Source of the DNA: Pseudomonadota bacterium
Lineage (GTDB): Bacteria; Desulfobacterota; Binatia; Binatales; Binataceae
Length of the DNA stretch: 42,007 bases
Reading direction: 5' to 3'
Assembly (NCBI GenBank): GCA_021323675.1
Contig: JAJPKP010000059.1
Coordinates: 1 to 42,007, forward strand
This document shows positions 8,871 to 17,645 of this stretch, one piece after another (position 1 is the first letter of the stretch; each line of letters starts with the position of its first letter). The notes beneath the pieces are model-generated. The model saw only the letters and a program-made list of their open reading frames with translations, was not told the origin of the DNA and did not search any database. A program made the translations under genes and the position numbers.

Positions 8871-9080
8871 TCAGTGATGGTTCAGGTACTGCGGTTCGTG
8901 CGCATCGTGCAGCGCCATCGCAATCGCTTCCATCTCGCTCTCGCCGAAATCCTCGAAGACGAACAACTCCGACGATTCATCGCCGCGCCGTTCGAAGACA
9001 TCGCAACACCATGACTGGGGACCGAGTTGCCTGGTCCGCAGCACCAGGATGTTGCCGCTCACCACTTCCACCCGCTCCAT
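8871..9080 (-). CDS. Small protein of unknown function (69 residues)
   Basis: Short minus-strand gene with a strong Shine-Dalgarno sequence (GGAGGTAGCCCT before ATG), which is the main reason to accept it. The product reads MERVEVVSGNILVLRTRQLG and continues with a beta-strand pattern (WCCDVFERRGDESSELFVFEDFGESEMEAIAM), ending in HEPQYLNHH. It is acidic and soluble, with a CC pair and no signal or membrane segment. I do not recognise the family. It is convergent with the ligase gene and lies just past the terminator-like hairpin that follows the Nudix gene, so it has its own promoter, or that hairpin is an attenuator in its leader. Confidence 0.65.
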   Translation of the reverse strand: MERVEVVSGNILVLRTRQLGPQSWCCDVFERRGDESSELFVFEDFGESEMEAIAMALHDAHEPQYLNHH

Positions 9081-9130
9081 AGGGCTACCTCCGAAACGAA
9101 AGTGCCATGGTCGTTGGCGGCCGTGACATT

Positions 9131-9163
9131 AAAAAATTAGCACGATCCGCGCAGATGCGCTAA
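9131..9163 (-). terminator. Rho-independent terminator after the Nudix gene
   Basis: On the minus strand TTAGCGC pairs with GTGCTAA (7 bp with one G-U) around a 13-base loop that can form a small inner stem, followed directly by six T residues (plus-strand A run 9131-9136). It lies about 50 bases after the Nudix stop codon (9216) and 50 bases before the start at 9080. Confidence 0.75.
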
Positions 9164-9215
9164 TGATAATGAGCGGAAAAAGCCTAATTTTCAGACAGTT
9201 ATGGAATAAGACCAA

Positions 9216-9776
9216 CTATTGACCGTGCCTGACCAATTCGAGCCAATCGGTCAGCGCATCGCGTGTGCTCCGAAACGCGATCTCGTCCCAGGGAATTTCC
9301 TCGGGCGCGAAATAACGCACTTCCAGCGCTTCCGCCGATTGGGTTGGCGACCCTGCTTCCGGCCTTGCCAGGTACGCCACCAACTGCGCGTTATGGTTGG
9401 ACGGGTCGGTGTAAACGCCGAGCACTCGCTCGACTCGTGCGCGAAGCCCGACCTCTTCGGCTGTCTCGCGCACCGCCGCATCGATCGCGCGCTCGGCGAA
9501 CTCGACGAATCCGCCCGGGAACGTCCATTTACCCATCGCGGGCTCGAAGCCGCGTCTCAGGAGCAGAACACGGCCGCTTTCAACCACCAGACATCCGACG
9601 ACCAGCTTCGGAGAAGGAAAGAAGACGAAGCCGCAGCGCCCGCAGACCGGATATTCGTTGCGATCCGGCAGCACGGGCCGGTGCTCCATTTCGCCGCCGC
9701 AGAGCGCGCAGAAACGAACTTCCTTCGGGAAGCGATGCTGCACGTGATGGTTGGCGTGGACGGGGTCTTTTTTCAT
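9216..9776 (-). CDS. Nudix hydrolase with N-terminal zinc ribbon
   Basis: The Nudix box is complete at residues 89-111 (G-x5-E-x7-R-E-T-x-E-E-x-G-L), so the enzyme should cleave a nucleoside-diphosphate-linked substrate using Mg2+. Before it, C23-x2-C26 and C45-x2-C48 form a zinc ribbon like that of NADH pyrophosphatase (NudC), but the 186-residue protein lacks the long NudC N-terminal domain and resembles stand-alone ADP-ribose or NADH pyrophosphatases. It starts 12 bases after the stop of the large VWA gene, making it the last cistron of the MoxR/VWA operon before the terminator at 9131-9163. Substrate not determinable. Confidence 0.9.
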   Translation of the reverse strand: MKKDPVHANHHVQHRFPKEVRFCALCGGEMEHRPVLPDRNEYPVCGRCGFVFFPSPKLVVGCLVVESGRVLLLRRGFEPAMGKWTFPGGFVEFAERAIDAAVRETAEEVGLRARVERVLGVYTDPSNHNAQLVAYLARPEAGSPTQSAEALEVRYFAPEEIPWDEIAFRSTRDALTDWLELVRHGQ

Positions 9777-9788
9777 CGGAAATCGACA

Positions 9789-12368
9789 TCACGCCGTCAG
9801 GCGGCGGACCAGAGCCTCTCCGATCAAGATTAGCATCGCGGCGATGATGATAAACGAATTGACGGACTCGCGCCGCTCGAGCGTCGGGCGCGACAACCCC
9901 ACCTCCGAAACGCTCGGATTAAGCCTGCCGCCGGTCGCCGATGCGATCCGTTCGAGCAGGCCGTAGTTGGGTGCGGGCCTCGGCAACTCCGCCAGCACCG
10001 CGGGACTCACGGTGTAGGCAAGAGGCGGGAAGGTGGGCGTCTTGGCTCCCGCGGGACCGCGCAGCGCGATGTAGTAGGTCCCGGGAGTGGGCGCCTCGAT
10101 CGATCCTGAGAACTCGCCCGGCACTTGCTGGGATAGCGTGGTCTCGTAGCGGGTATCGCCCGGGCCGGTGGCGGTCACCGCGAGCACGCTCATCGCTTTG
10201 CCGACATCGGGCGAGTAGTCGTTAAGGCGGATATTGATTCTTCCGCCCTGGTAGCCGAGTTCCACATCAAACTTCTGTTCGGCTTGCGTTTCGGGCGTGA
10301 GCCAATTGAACAACCGGTCCCACAGCGGCCCGAAGACATTCGCCTTGACCCAGCTTCCGGACCATCTGCCGTTCGCATCGGTGGTTACCGCGAGGGTTTT
10401 GCCCGATCCGTACTTCCAGCTTGCGATTAGCGGTTCCTTGTGATCGCCCCGGTCGATGTAGGCGCTCAAGTCGGCGTCCGGCTTGATCTGCGTGGATACA
10501 TATCCCTTCAGCGGCGGGAGCTGCTTGCCGGCGAAATCCTTGAGGACGGGATCGGGGCTGACGGTATGCGGCGTGAAATCCTTCGCCTCCTGCATCGTGG
10601 TCTCGCCACCATGCTGGCGGAAGTCCGATACGAAAAGCTCGGGCAGGTTCTTGGGGCTGCTGGTCTGATAGAAAGCTCCACCGCCGTATTGGCTGATTGA
10701 TTGAAGCAGTGCGACGTTCGCCTCGTTGCCCACGGCGATGGTGGAAATTGTCGCCCCGCCCTCGCGATGCATCCGCGAGACGATGTCGTAATACATCGCG
10801 GGCGTTCCGCCGGTCTCGCCGTCGGTGAGAATCACGACGTGCTGGAGTTGCGCGCCGCTGGTTGCCAGCATCCGCTCCGCTTCCTGGAGCGACGGCAGCA
10901 GGTAGGTGGTACCGTGCGCGGCCAGCCGATTGATCATCTGATCCATGTAGGGCCGGTTTTTGGCCATCGTTTGCAGCGGCACCACGACGAAGGGCTGCGA
11001 ATCGAAACCGATGACGGCGATAAGGTCCGAGTCCTTGAGCGTTTTGCTGACGGTTTCGGCGGCGGCCTTCGCGTAGGTCAGCTTGTCGTTGCGGCCCATC
11101 GATCCCGATTTGTCGATAATCAGCACCAGCGCGCGTTTGAATTCCTTGCGCTCGGGCGGTTTCATCACCACCGGCATCGTCTTTGCCACCGGGCTCGATT
11201 GCCATTGCCCCAGCCCAAAGCTCGCGTCGCCTCCGATCATTGCCAGCGACCCGCCGCGTTCAACATAGGTGACCAACGCGTTCTGCGCGGCCGCGGAGAA
11301 GTGATCCTCGGGCAGGTTATTCAAAAACACCGCGTCGTAGCCCGCGAGGCTTCCATTCCATTGTCCCGACGTGACCGGAACAACCGAGGCGTCAAAGCCG
11401 CGCCGCTCGGCCACGGTCTGCAGGTAGGAAGCATCCTCGCCCGAGTCGGTCAGGATCAGCACCTTGCGCTGCGCGCCCACTCCGACCCATCCCTGGAGCG
11501 AATCGTCTTCGAGATATTTGTCGAGGGCGGGATTGTCAGCCTTGAACGTTGCGCGATAGGAAGCGAGCCCGCTTGCTTCGTTGTGCACCGGAAAATCGAT
11601 CCGCTGCGCGCCCCGGCCCAGTGTCACTTTGCGCTCCGCGATCAGCGAATCGCCGCGATAGACCGAGATGGTGCCGGTCACAGGCTGCGGATTGAAGTTG
11701 TCCATCGTAACGCCAAGGGCGAAGGGCGCGGCCTTTTCGAGTGCGGGCGGCAGCGACAGCTCCGTCATCGCGACGTTGGGAATCGAAGTTGCGCCGGGGG
11801 GAGTAAAGATGTCGAGGCGGATGCGCGCGGCGTAAAGCGCGTTGACCGCGCGCGTCGAATCTCCGACGTTCTCCCATCCGTCGGTTACCAGCATGGCCGG
11901 TCCGCCTTCCGCTTCCGGGTCGGCGGCCAGTCGCGCCAGCGCCGTCTCGAGGTTGGTATGGTCGGGGTTGCAGCCGTCGCATCCCGTCGAGTCCAGTTGC
12001 GAAATCACGGCGCCGATCGTGCCCGGCACTGTTGATGCGGCGAAAATCATCGCCGGGTCACCGGATCGCAGCTTGAGTTCGTTTTTCAACAGATGCGCGG
12101 TCCAGGTGCGCATCTCCGGCGTGATGCTCGCCGAGACGTCGACAAGCGCGGGTTGAGACGCGCCTTCATAGCGCATCACCGTCTCCGGGCTGGCGATTGC
12201 CAGCACGATCAACGCAAGCGCAATCGCGCGCATCAGCGGCGCCCAGATCTTGACCCATTCGCGCGCGTTGATCAGCGACCACAAAAGCACCGCCGCGGGC
12301 ACCGCAAGCAGGTAGAGCGCCGCGGGGCGGGCGAGCGTGAGTTCGCTCCAGAATGCGCGCAGGTCCAT
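9789..12368 (-). CDS. Large membrane protein with two VWA domains and a glutamine amidotransferase-like domain
   Basis: An 859-residue protein. Two N-terminal membrane helices (about 15-33 and 45-60) precede a VWA-like domain with metal-ion site D77-V-S79-A-S81 and a later TDGWEN. A middle segment (VERGGSLAMIGGDASFGLG) resembles the class I glutamine amidotransferase-like fold, without an evident catalytic Cys. A canonical VWA domain follows (D419-K-S421-G-S423, then VVILTDGETGGT). One helix near the C-terminus (SFIIIAAMLILIGEALV) anchors the end. Domains of this type bind partner proteins through a metal ion. It is the partner of the VWA protein immediately upstream (gap of 3 bases) and belongs to the MoxR operon. 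Confidence 0.85.
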   Translation of the reverse strand: MDLRAFWSELTLARPAALYLLAVPAAVLLWSLINAREWVKIWAPLMRAIALALIVLAIASPETVMRYEGASQPALVDVSASITPEMRTWTAHLLKNELKLRSGDPAMIFAASTVPGTIGAVISQLDSTGCDGCNPDHTNLETALARLAADPEAEGGPAMLVTDGWENVGDSTRAVNALYAARIRLDIFTPPGATSIPNVAMTELSLPPALEKAAPFALGVTMDNFNPQPVTGTISVYRGDSLIAERKVTLGRGAQRIDFPVHNEASGLASYRATFKADNPALDKYLEDDSLQGWVGVGAQRKVLILTDSGEDASYLQTVAERRGFDASVVPVTSGQWNGSLAGYDAVFLNNLPEDHFSAAAQNALVTYVERGGSLAMIGGDASFGLGQWQSSPVAKTMPVVMKPPERKEFKRALVLIIDKSGSMGRNDKLTYAKAAAETVSKTLKDSDLIAVIGFDSQPFVVVPLQTMAKNRPYMDQMINRLAAHGTTYLLPSLQEAERMLATSGAQLQHVVILTDGETGGTPAMYYDIVSRMHREGGATISTIAVGNEANVALLQSISQYGGGAFYQTSSPKNLPELFVSDFRQHGGETTMQEAKDFTPHTVSPDPVLKDFAGKQLPPLKGYVSTQIKPDADLSAYIDRGDHKEPLIASWKYGSGKTLAVTTDANGRWSGSWVKANVFGPLWDRLFNWLTPETQAEQKFDVELGYQGGRINIRLNDYSPDVGKAMSVLAVTATGPGDTRYETTLSQQVPGEFSGSIEAPTPGTYYIALRGPAGAKTPTFPPLAYTVSPAVLAELPRPAPNYGLLERIASATGGRLNPSVSEVGLSRPTLERRESVNSFIIIAAMLILIGEALVRRLTA

Positions 12369-12371
12369 CCC

Positions 12372-14177
12372 CTATGCCTCGAGCGGCTTGCGCCGGCGCC
12401 GGTAAACCACCATCGCCTCGAGCGCTCCGATGGCAAGGATCGCCGCCAGAACCATCGCGCTCAGCGGCGCCTTTTCCGTCAAACCCTCGCGCGATGCGAA
12501 AGCACGATGCGTCTCGACCTTCAGCATCGGCGTGCTCTGGAAATCCGACACGGCAAAGTCGTCCAGATTCACCGGGCGCGGCGTCGCCGGAACATCCGGA
12601 CCGGACAGCTCGTAGATTCCCTGGGCGCTCACTTCAGTGAACAGCGTCCCGGGCGTCGCCTTTACCTTTCGGCCCGATGGCAGCATGACGGTTTCCACTC
12701 CCGCCGGCACGAGCCACGGCTGGCCCGTATGGTATCCGCCGCTGCTCGCGCCGAGGCCGGCAAGGTAGCTGAGGATGTTCAGCGTCAGCACCGACATCGG
12801 CAGGTTGCGCCGTCCGAGATAGGGGAACGGGTTGAAGCCGGTCGCGATGAAGCGATGGCCCTGCCGTTCTCCGCGCAGCAGCAAGCCGCCGCCCTGTCCC
12901 GATACGACAGCCGCCATCCACGGATGCACGCCCAGAAACTCTCCCTGCCCAAAATTCAGCATCCGGAAATTGACCGAATCGGTAAGCTGATCCGTGCTGC
13001 GCCATCCGGCAATCTGAATCGCAGTGGCGGGAGTGGTCTGGAAGTCGAAGACCGGGTCCCCCGGCGGCGGCATCACGATCAGCGAATTCACGCCGGGCAG
13101 TTCCTTGGGTGCGGAGTATTCGAACACCGCGAGGTCGGCGTTTCTCAGATCTTCGGGGGCAAACGAGCCCGGCGCGACGGTCCGAACGGAAACGCCGGGA
13201 ATCGAATCCAGTCCGGCGGCATCGGCGGGCATCGGCGTTATGAAAAGGATCGATACCTTCTTTACCGATCCGCCGGTTGCGTACGCGACGTTGTCGAGCG
13301 GGAACGCATCGTCGGGCATCAGCGTCGCCCGATAGACCGACGCGGGTGTCAAGGCGCGAAACTCCAGCGATCCGCTTTCTCCGGCTGCCAGCGTTTCGTG
13401 CGCATCCCCAAGCCGCCGCCCATCGCCTTCGACGACGACCTCGATCTGCTTCGGTTGCGAGGAAAAGTTCGCGACCGCGATTCTGGCGTGCAGCGCTTCT
13501 TCGCCGAACATCTCGCGGCGCAGCTCGAATGAGCCGAGCGCAAGGTTCGCGATCGCGTCATCGACCAGGATTGTGTCGAGTCCCGGCGGCACGGGATCGG
13601 CCACCGCCTGGCTGCCCACGAAAATCACCTTGCTGAAGCGCCCTTCGGAGAGAAGCGAACCCAAAAGCGACGCGACCGAGTTGCCGTCGTTGGGCGCATC
13701 CGTCGGTTTCATCGCGCGGATAGCGATCAGGGCCTCGGTATTCGAATCGAACGGGGCGGCGATGCGATGAGGCGTGGGGGCGGTGGCGAAAACCGTGATC
13801 TGCCCGTTCGCATCGGTAGCCGCGATCCTGCGGCTGATCTTGCCGATCGCGTCCTCGAAACGGGTTGCCCCCGAATCGAGCTTCGCCTGCATCGCGGCCG
13901 AGTTGTCGATTACGACCGCGATCGGATAGCTCTTGCGAACGATGTAAGGACCCGCCATCGCCAGCACCGCCATCGACAGCAGGATCAACTCGACCAGGAA
14001 CATCCAGTTGAAGCGCGGCAGGCCGCCGAAGCGTTCCTTGCGAAGTCCGCGCAGCGCGCGGAACGCGAGCACGCTCGAAACCGTAACGCGAACCGGCCGC
14101 TCCCGCGCGAGATAGGCCAGCACCAGCGCGGGAACGATCGCGAAGAAAATCAGCGCTCCGGGGTACAGCAGTCCCAT
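12372..14177 (-). CDS. BatA-like membrane protein with degenerate VWA domain
   Basis: The N-terminus (MGLLYPGALIFFAIVPALVL) and the second helix (58-78) match the Aerotolerance/BatA N-terminal region; a third helix lies at about 573-593 before a basic tail (VVYRRRRKPLEA). The VWA segment has D91-N-S93-A-A95, so the last serine of the D-x-S-x-S metal site is replaced by Ala and metal binding may be impaired. The large region between is extracytoplasmic and beta-rich. At 601 residues it is the usual size of this protein in MoxR-DUF58-VWA clusters. It starts 3 bases after the DUF58 stop, indicating tight co-translation. Confidence 0.85.
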   Translation of the reverse strand: MGLLYPGALIFFAIVPALVLAYLARERPVRVTVSSVLAFRALRGLRKERFGGLPRFNWMFLVELILLSMAVLAMAGPYIVRKSYPIAVVIDNSAAMQAKLDSGATRFEDAIGKISRRIAATDANGQITVFATAPTPHRIAAPFDSNTEALIAIRAMKPTDAPNDGNSVASLLGSLLSEGRFSKVIFVGSQAVADPVPPGLDTILVDDAIANLALGSFELRREMFGEEALHARIAVANFSSQPKQIEVVVEGDGRRLGDAHETLAAGESGSLEFRALTPASVYRATLMPDDAFPLDNVAYATGGSVKKVSILFITPMPADAAGLDSIPGVSVRTVAPGSFAPEDLRNADLAVFEYSAPKELPGVNSLIVMPPPGDPVFDFQTTPATAIQIAGWRSTDQLTDSVNFRMLNFGQGEFLGVHPWMAAVVSGQGGGLLLRGERQGHRFIATGFNPFPYLGRRNLPMSVLTLNILSYLAGLGASSGGYHTGQPWLVPAGVETVMLPSGRKVKATPGTLFTEVSAQGIYELSGPDVPATPRPVNLDDFAVSDFQSTPMLKVETHRAFASREGLTEKAPLSAMVLAAILAIGALEAMVVYRRRRKPLEA

Positions 14178-14180
14178 GGC

Positions 14181-15080
14181 TCAATGCGCCAGGCCGAGGT
14201 CGGTCACGGCGCGCAGAAAAAACGATTGAAACTCCTGATCGGTAAGATGCAGCGAGTAGTGCAGGCCGCGTTTGAGGCAGAACGATTTGATCTCGCGCGT
14301 AAGCCGCATCAGGGTCTGCTTGTACTGCTCGCGTTCGCGCGAGCCGACGGTTACCCGCATGCGTTCGCCCGATTCCGAATCGACAACCTCCACGTCGCCT
14401 TCGAGTCCCTGCCCCTGAATTTCGCGGCCCCCCAGAATCTGCACCGCCGTCAGATCCATCGAGGCGGCGAGAAACAGCCCGAGTCCTTTAGTCACGGAAT
14501 TCAGCATCATCAGGAAGTCTGAGACCACGAAAACCTTGCCCGCGCGCCGAATCGACAGCATCTCGCGCGCGAGCGCCTGGGCAAAGTCATACTGGCCGCC
14601 GGGCTTAATCTCGCGCAGCTTGCGCGCCAGCTCCACGATCCGATGCCGTCCGTACACGAACGCGGGCTCCAGTTTCTGGCCCGACCCGGCCAGCACCCTG
14701 ATCATTACGCGGTCGCCCGATGTGAGCGCGACGTAAGCCAGCGCCAGCGCGATTGCAACCGCGCGCTCGAACTTGCGATCCGCCGCCGGGTACATCATCG
14801 AGGCGCTCGCATCGAGGAAGATGTACGTCAGCAGATCCTCTTCTTCCTTGAAGAGCTTGATGTAGTACTTGTCGGTGCGCCCATACAGGCCCCAGTCGAT
14901 GTGCCGAAAGTCGTCGCCCGTCGAATAATGGCGGTAGTCGCTGAACTCCAGCGATGAGCCCCGCTTGGGCGACAGATGCGCCCCTTTGCCCATGCCGGCG
15001 TATTGGCGGCGGGTGCGGATGCGGAGTTCCTCGAGCCGTGCGAGAAACTGGGGGGTGAATTCGTCTGGAAGATCGAACAT
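14181..15080 (-). CDS. DUF58 domain protein
   Basis: A 299-residue cytosolic protein of the DUF58 family. Diagnostic features are GKGAHLSPKRGSSLEFSDYR and YSTGDDFRHIDWGLYGRTDK, where the family has a conserved D-x-R-x-I-D-W block. It continues as a VWA-like fold with D90-A-S92-A-S94. DUF58 proteins almost always sit next to MoxR ATPases and VWA proteins, and here the gene starts 3 bases after the MoxR stop. The role is probably as adaptor between ATPase and membrane VWA proteins; that is inference from genomic association, since the biochemical function of the family is poorly known. Confidence 0.92.
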   Translation of the reverse strand: MFDLPDEFTPQFLARLEELRIRTRRQYAGMGKGAHLSPKRGSSLEFSDYRHYSTGDDFRHIDWGLYGRTDKYYIKLFKEEEDLLTYIFLDASASMMYPAADRKFERAVAIALALAYVALTSGDRVMIRVLAGSGQKLEPAFVYGRHRIVELARKLREIKPGGQYDFAQALAREMLSIRRAGKVFVVSDFLMMLNSVTKGLGLFLAASMDLTAVQILGGREIQGQGLEGDVEVVDSESGERMRVTVGSREREQYKQTLMRLTREIKSFCLKRGLHYSLHLTDQEFQSFFLRAVTDLGLAH

Positions 15081-15083
15081 CGC

Positions 15084-16100
15084 CTAGGCGCGCGGCCGCT
15101 TGAGGCGCTTTTGCACCTGCTCCAGGATCGATTCGGTCGTGACGTTCTCCGCCTCAGCCTGAAAGTTGCGCAGCAGACGATGGCGCAGGCAGGGGACGAT
15201 TGCGTCGTCGATGTCCTCGTAGCTGACGCTCACGCGTCCCGCCAGCAGCGCGTTCACCTTCGAGCAAAGAATGATTGCCTGGGCGCCGCGCGGACTCGGT
15301 CCGAAACGCAGGTACTGCGAAACTTCCGGAACCGCTCCGGGACTTCCGGGAGTGCAGGCGCTGATTATTCCGATCACATAGCGTTCCAGCGGCTCGGCGA
15401 CCATCACGTCGCGCACCAGTTCCTTGAGTGCTTCGATCGCAGCCGGCGCTTCCTGAGGCTTGAAAATAGGTTCGGCCTTGCGCCGATCGCTGCCGGTTGT
15501 GCGGTTCAGAATCTCGCGCAGCTCATCGGGCTTGGGCGGATTCATGATGACCTTGAACAGGAAGCGGTCCATCTGCGCTTCCGGCAGCGGATAGGTGCCT
15601 TCGAGCTCGATCGGGTTTTGGGTGGCAAGCACGATGTACGGCGGTTCCAGATGATAAGTCACGCCGAACACCGTGACCTGCCGCTCTTCCATCGCCTCCA
15701 GCACCGCGGACTGGGTCTTGGGCGTCGCGCGATTGACTTCGTCGCCCAGCACCATGTGCGCGAAGATCGGACCTGGCTTGAACTGGAACTCGCGCTTGCC
15801 GTCGTGCTCGGTGAGCACCTGCGTGCCGATGATGTCCGACGGCATCAGGTCCGGCGTGAACTGGATGCGCTTGAAGGTCAACCCGAGCGTGTCCGCCGCC
15901 GTCTTGCACATCAGCGTCTTTCCCAGTCCGGGCACGCCCTCGATCAGGATGTGGCCGCCGCAGAACAACGCGGTCAGCAGTTTGCGGATCACGTCCTGAT
16001 GCCCCACGATTACGCGCGCGACTTCCTGCTCGGCGCGCTGAAACACTCTCCGGAACTCAGCCACTCGCTGGTCGGCTGATGCTTGCGGTGCCGCTCCCAT
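15084..16100 (-). CDS. moxR: MoxR-family AAA+ ATPase
   Basis: The AAA+ core carries Walker A GVPGLGKT (residues 55-62), Walker B MVLGDEVNRA (D120, E121) and the MoxR signature TYPLPEAQMDRFLFK with an arginine-finger candidate. ATQNPIELEGT is the sensor 1 region. The 338-residue length is typical. MoxR proteins act as chaperone-like ATPases that mature or activate partner complexes, in known cases metal-containing enzymes or envelope functions. The neighbouring DUF58 and VWA genes are the expected partners. Translation starts at ATG with GAGG about 11 bases upstream. The assignment is firm; the client protein is unknown. Confidence 0.95.
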   Translation of the reverse strand: MGAAPQASADQRVAEFRRVFQRAEQEVARVIVGHQDVIRKLLTALFCGGHILIEGVPGLGKTLMCKTAADTLGLTFKRIQFTPDLMPSDIIGTQVLTEHDGKREFQFKPGPIFAHMVLGDEVNRATPKTQSAVLEAMEERQVTVFGVTYHLEPPYIVLATQNPIELEGTYPLPEAQMDRFLFKVIMNPPKPDELREILNRTTGSDRRKAEPIFKPQEAPAAIEALKELVRDVMVAEPLERYVIGIISACTPGSPGAVPEVSQYLRFGPSPRGAQAIILCSKVNALLAGRVSVSYEDIDDAIVPCLRHRLLRNFQAEAENVTTESILEQVQKRLKRPRA

Positions 16101-16122
16101 CCCTTGTCCTCGACTCTCCCTG

Positions 16123-17637
16123 TTAGTGAATCAGATCGCGATAGCGCGGTGGAACCAGTTGTCGCTCATCCGGAGGCGCGTCGTTGCTGGTCTCCTTGAG
16201 GGGGGCATTGACGTATGGCGTGCTCGCCTTGGCCCGGTTCGGGTCGATCACCGTGATGCCGCCAGGTCCGACCGGCGTCGCTCCCGGCAGCCGGAACATC
16301 ACGTACCGCGCATCGTGGATATCAAGCGCTTCGCCCTTTTCGCCCGGCTTGAGGAAGCGCTGGGTTTTAACCGGCGTCGGAAACTCGCCGAGATGAGTAT
16401 CGCCCATGTTCGAGCCTTGATCTTTTGCCGCCTGCTGCTGATTGCCGCCCGTTTGAGGCAAGTTGCGGTTGCCTTCGCCTTGTTTCGGGAGGTTGCCCGG
16501 CTGGCTCGGATTCGGCTCGTTACCGGCCATCTTTTCATTCGGCTTGTTGCCGGCCTGCTGATTGTCTTCCTTGGTCTGGTCCTTGCCCGGTCCTGAGCCG
16601 TTATTGGGGCTCTTTGCGCCTTCTGATTCCAACTGGGCCTCGGCCTTGGCGATCTCGTTTTGAAGCTCGATCGACTGCTTGTCCTTGCCCTGGTTTCCGT
16701 TGTCGTTTGAGCCGGCGCCCTTGGCCTGCTGATTTTGTCCCGAGCCGCCACCGCCGCCGTTGTTGCCGGAGGCATTCGATGTTCCCGCGCCTTGCCCGGG
16801 CTGTCCCGAACCCTTGGCCACTTTCGAAGAGCCGCCCGAGCCTGAGCCGCCGCCTTTTTCCTTGCCTCCGCCCTGCTTCTGATCGGCGTGCGATGCCATT
16901 TGTTGCATCACTTGTTCAAGCCGCTGCTTTTTCGCTTCAGGCGGAAGATTGGGATTCTCAAGCGCATCGGCGGCATCGCGCACGCTGGTGGCGAGCGCGA
17001 GGTCATCGGGGCTCGTCGATGACTTCTCGATTTCGTTGGCAATTTCGCGCAAGCGGGCGGCCTGTGCCTCGAGCGGAGTGGGCGGATGAATCAGACCAAA
17101 CGTCGCGAGCGCGGTTGCGAGCGCAACCACGAACGCGAGCACCGACGATCGTGTGATCGATCGGCCCAACCGCAACGGGAATGCGCGGTTGGGATCGAAA
17201 GACTCCAGAAATGAGGCGGCGCTTTTCCAAAGTAGCGGAAATAGCGGGCTTCGTTTGGCCTTGGCCGTCTCCGGTGCGGCAGGATCCGCCAGGGTCGCAA
17301 AGGTAAGAATCTGTTGATGGCTCCCTACGGCGTCATCGACTTTCTCGGCCGCCGCGACGAAGTCGCGCGCTCGCTGATACTCGCGGAGGGCAAAGGCCGC
17401 GCCCGCTACCAGTGCGACGATAGCGACGGTAATCAGCGAATCGGCCAGAATGGCAGCCTGCGCGGCGCCCAAAACGTATCCCCATCGCTCCCAGGTCGCA
17501 TGTCCGAGCGGACGAAGCGAGGCGGCAAGAGCGGCAGCCACCAGCGCGGGCAAAATCGCATAAGCCAGAGTTCGAGCTGCCGTTACCTGGGCGATACGAC
17601 GGCTGGTGCGGACGAGAGTCTCAACCGGATTGGGCAC
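16123..17637 (-). CDS. Membrane protein with long Gly/Asn/Gln-rich linker, first gene of the MoxR operon
   Basis: A 504-residue protein I cannot assign firmly; its position suggests the DUF4175-like proteins found in MoxR/VWA clusters. Membrane helices lie at about 24-42, 61-84 and 165-183. Residues 186-250 are likely coiled coil (RLREIANEIEKSS, KKQRLEQVMQQMASHADQKQ). Residues 253-412 are low-complexity, rich in Gly, Asn, Gln, Lys and Ser, so probably disordered. The C-terminal 90 residues look folded (RYVMFRLPGATPVGPGG, then a VPPRYRDLI tail). Translation starts at GTG with no Shine-Dalgarno sequence; TATAAT ends eight bases before it, so the message may be leaderless. The gene is 22 bases upstream of moxR. 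Confidence 0.8.
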   Translation of the reverse strand: MPNPVETLVRTSRRIAQVTAARTLAYAILPALVAAALAASLRPLGHATWERWGYVLGAAQAAILADSLITVAIVALVAGAAFALREYQRARDFVAAAEKVDDAVGSHQQILTFATLADPAAPETAKAKRSPLFPLLWKSAASFLESFDPNRAFPLRLGRSITRSSVLAFVVALATALATFGLIHPPTPLEAQAARLREIANEIEKSSTSPDDLALATSVRDAADALENPNLPPEAKKQRLEQVMQQMASHADQKQGGGKEKGGGSGSGGSSKVAKGSGQPGQGAGTSNASGNNGGGGGSGQNQQAKGAGSNDNGNQGKDKQSIELQNEIAKAEAQLESEGAKSPNNGSGPGKDQTKEDNQQAGNKPNEKMAGNEPNPSQPGNLPKQGEGNRNLPQTGGNQQQAAKDQGSNMGDTHLGEFPTPVKTQRFLKPGEKGEALDIHDARYVMFRLPGATPVGPGGITVIDPNRAKASTPYVNAPLKETSNDAPPDERQLVPPRYRDLIH

Positions 17638-17645
17638 GACGTTCG

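Noticed and set aside
10701..13532. Long plus-strand open frames (444 and 479 codons)
   Set aside because: Antisense to the two VWA genes; compositionally biased, no start signals.
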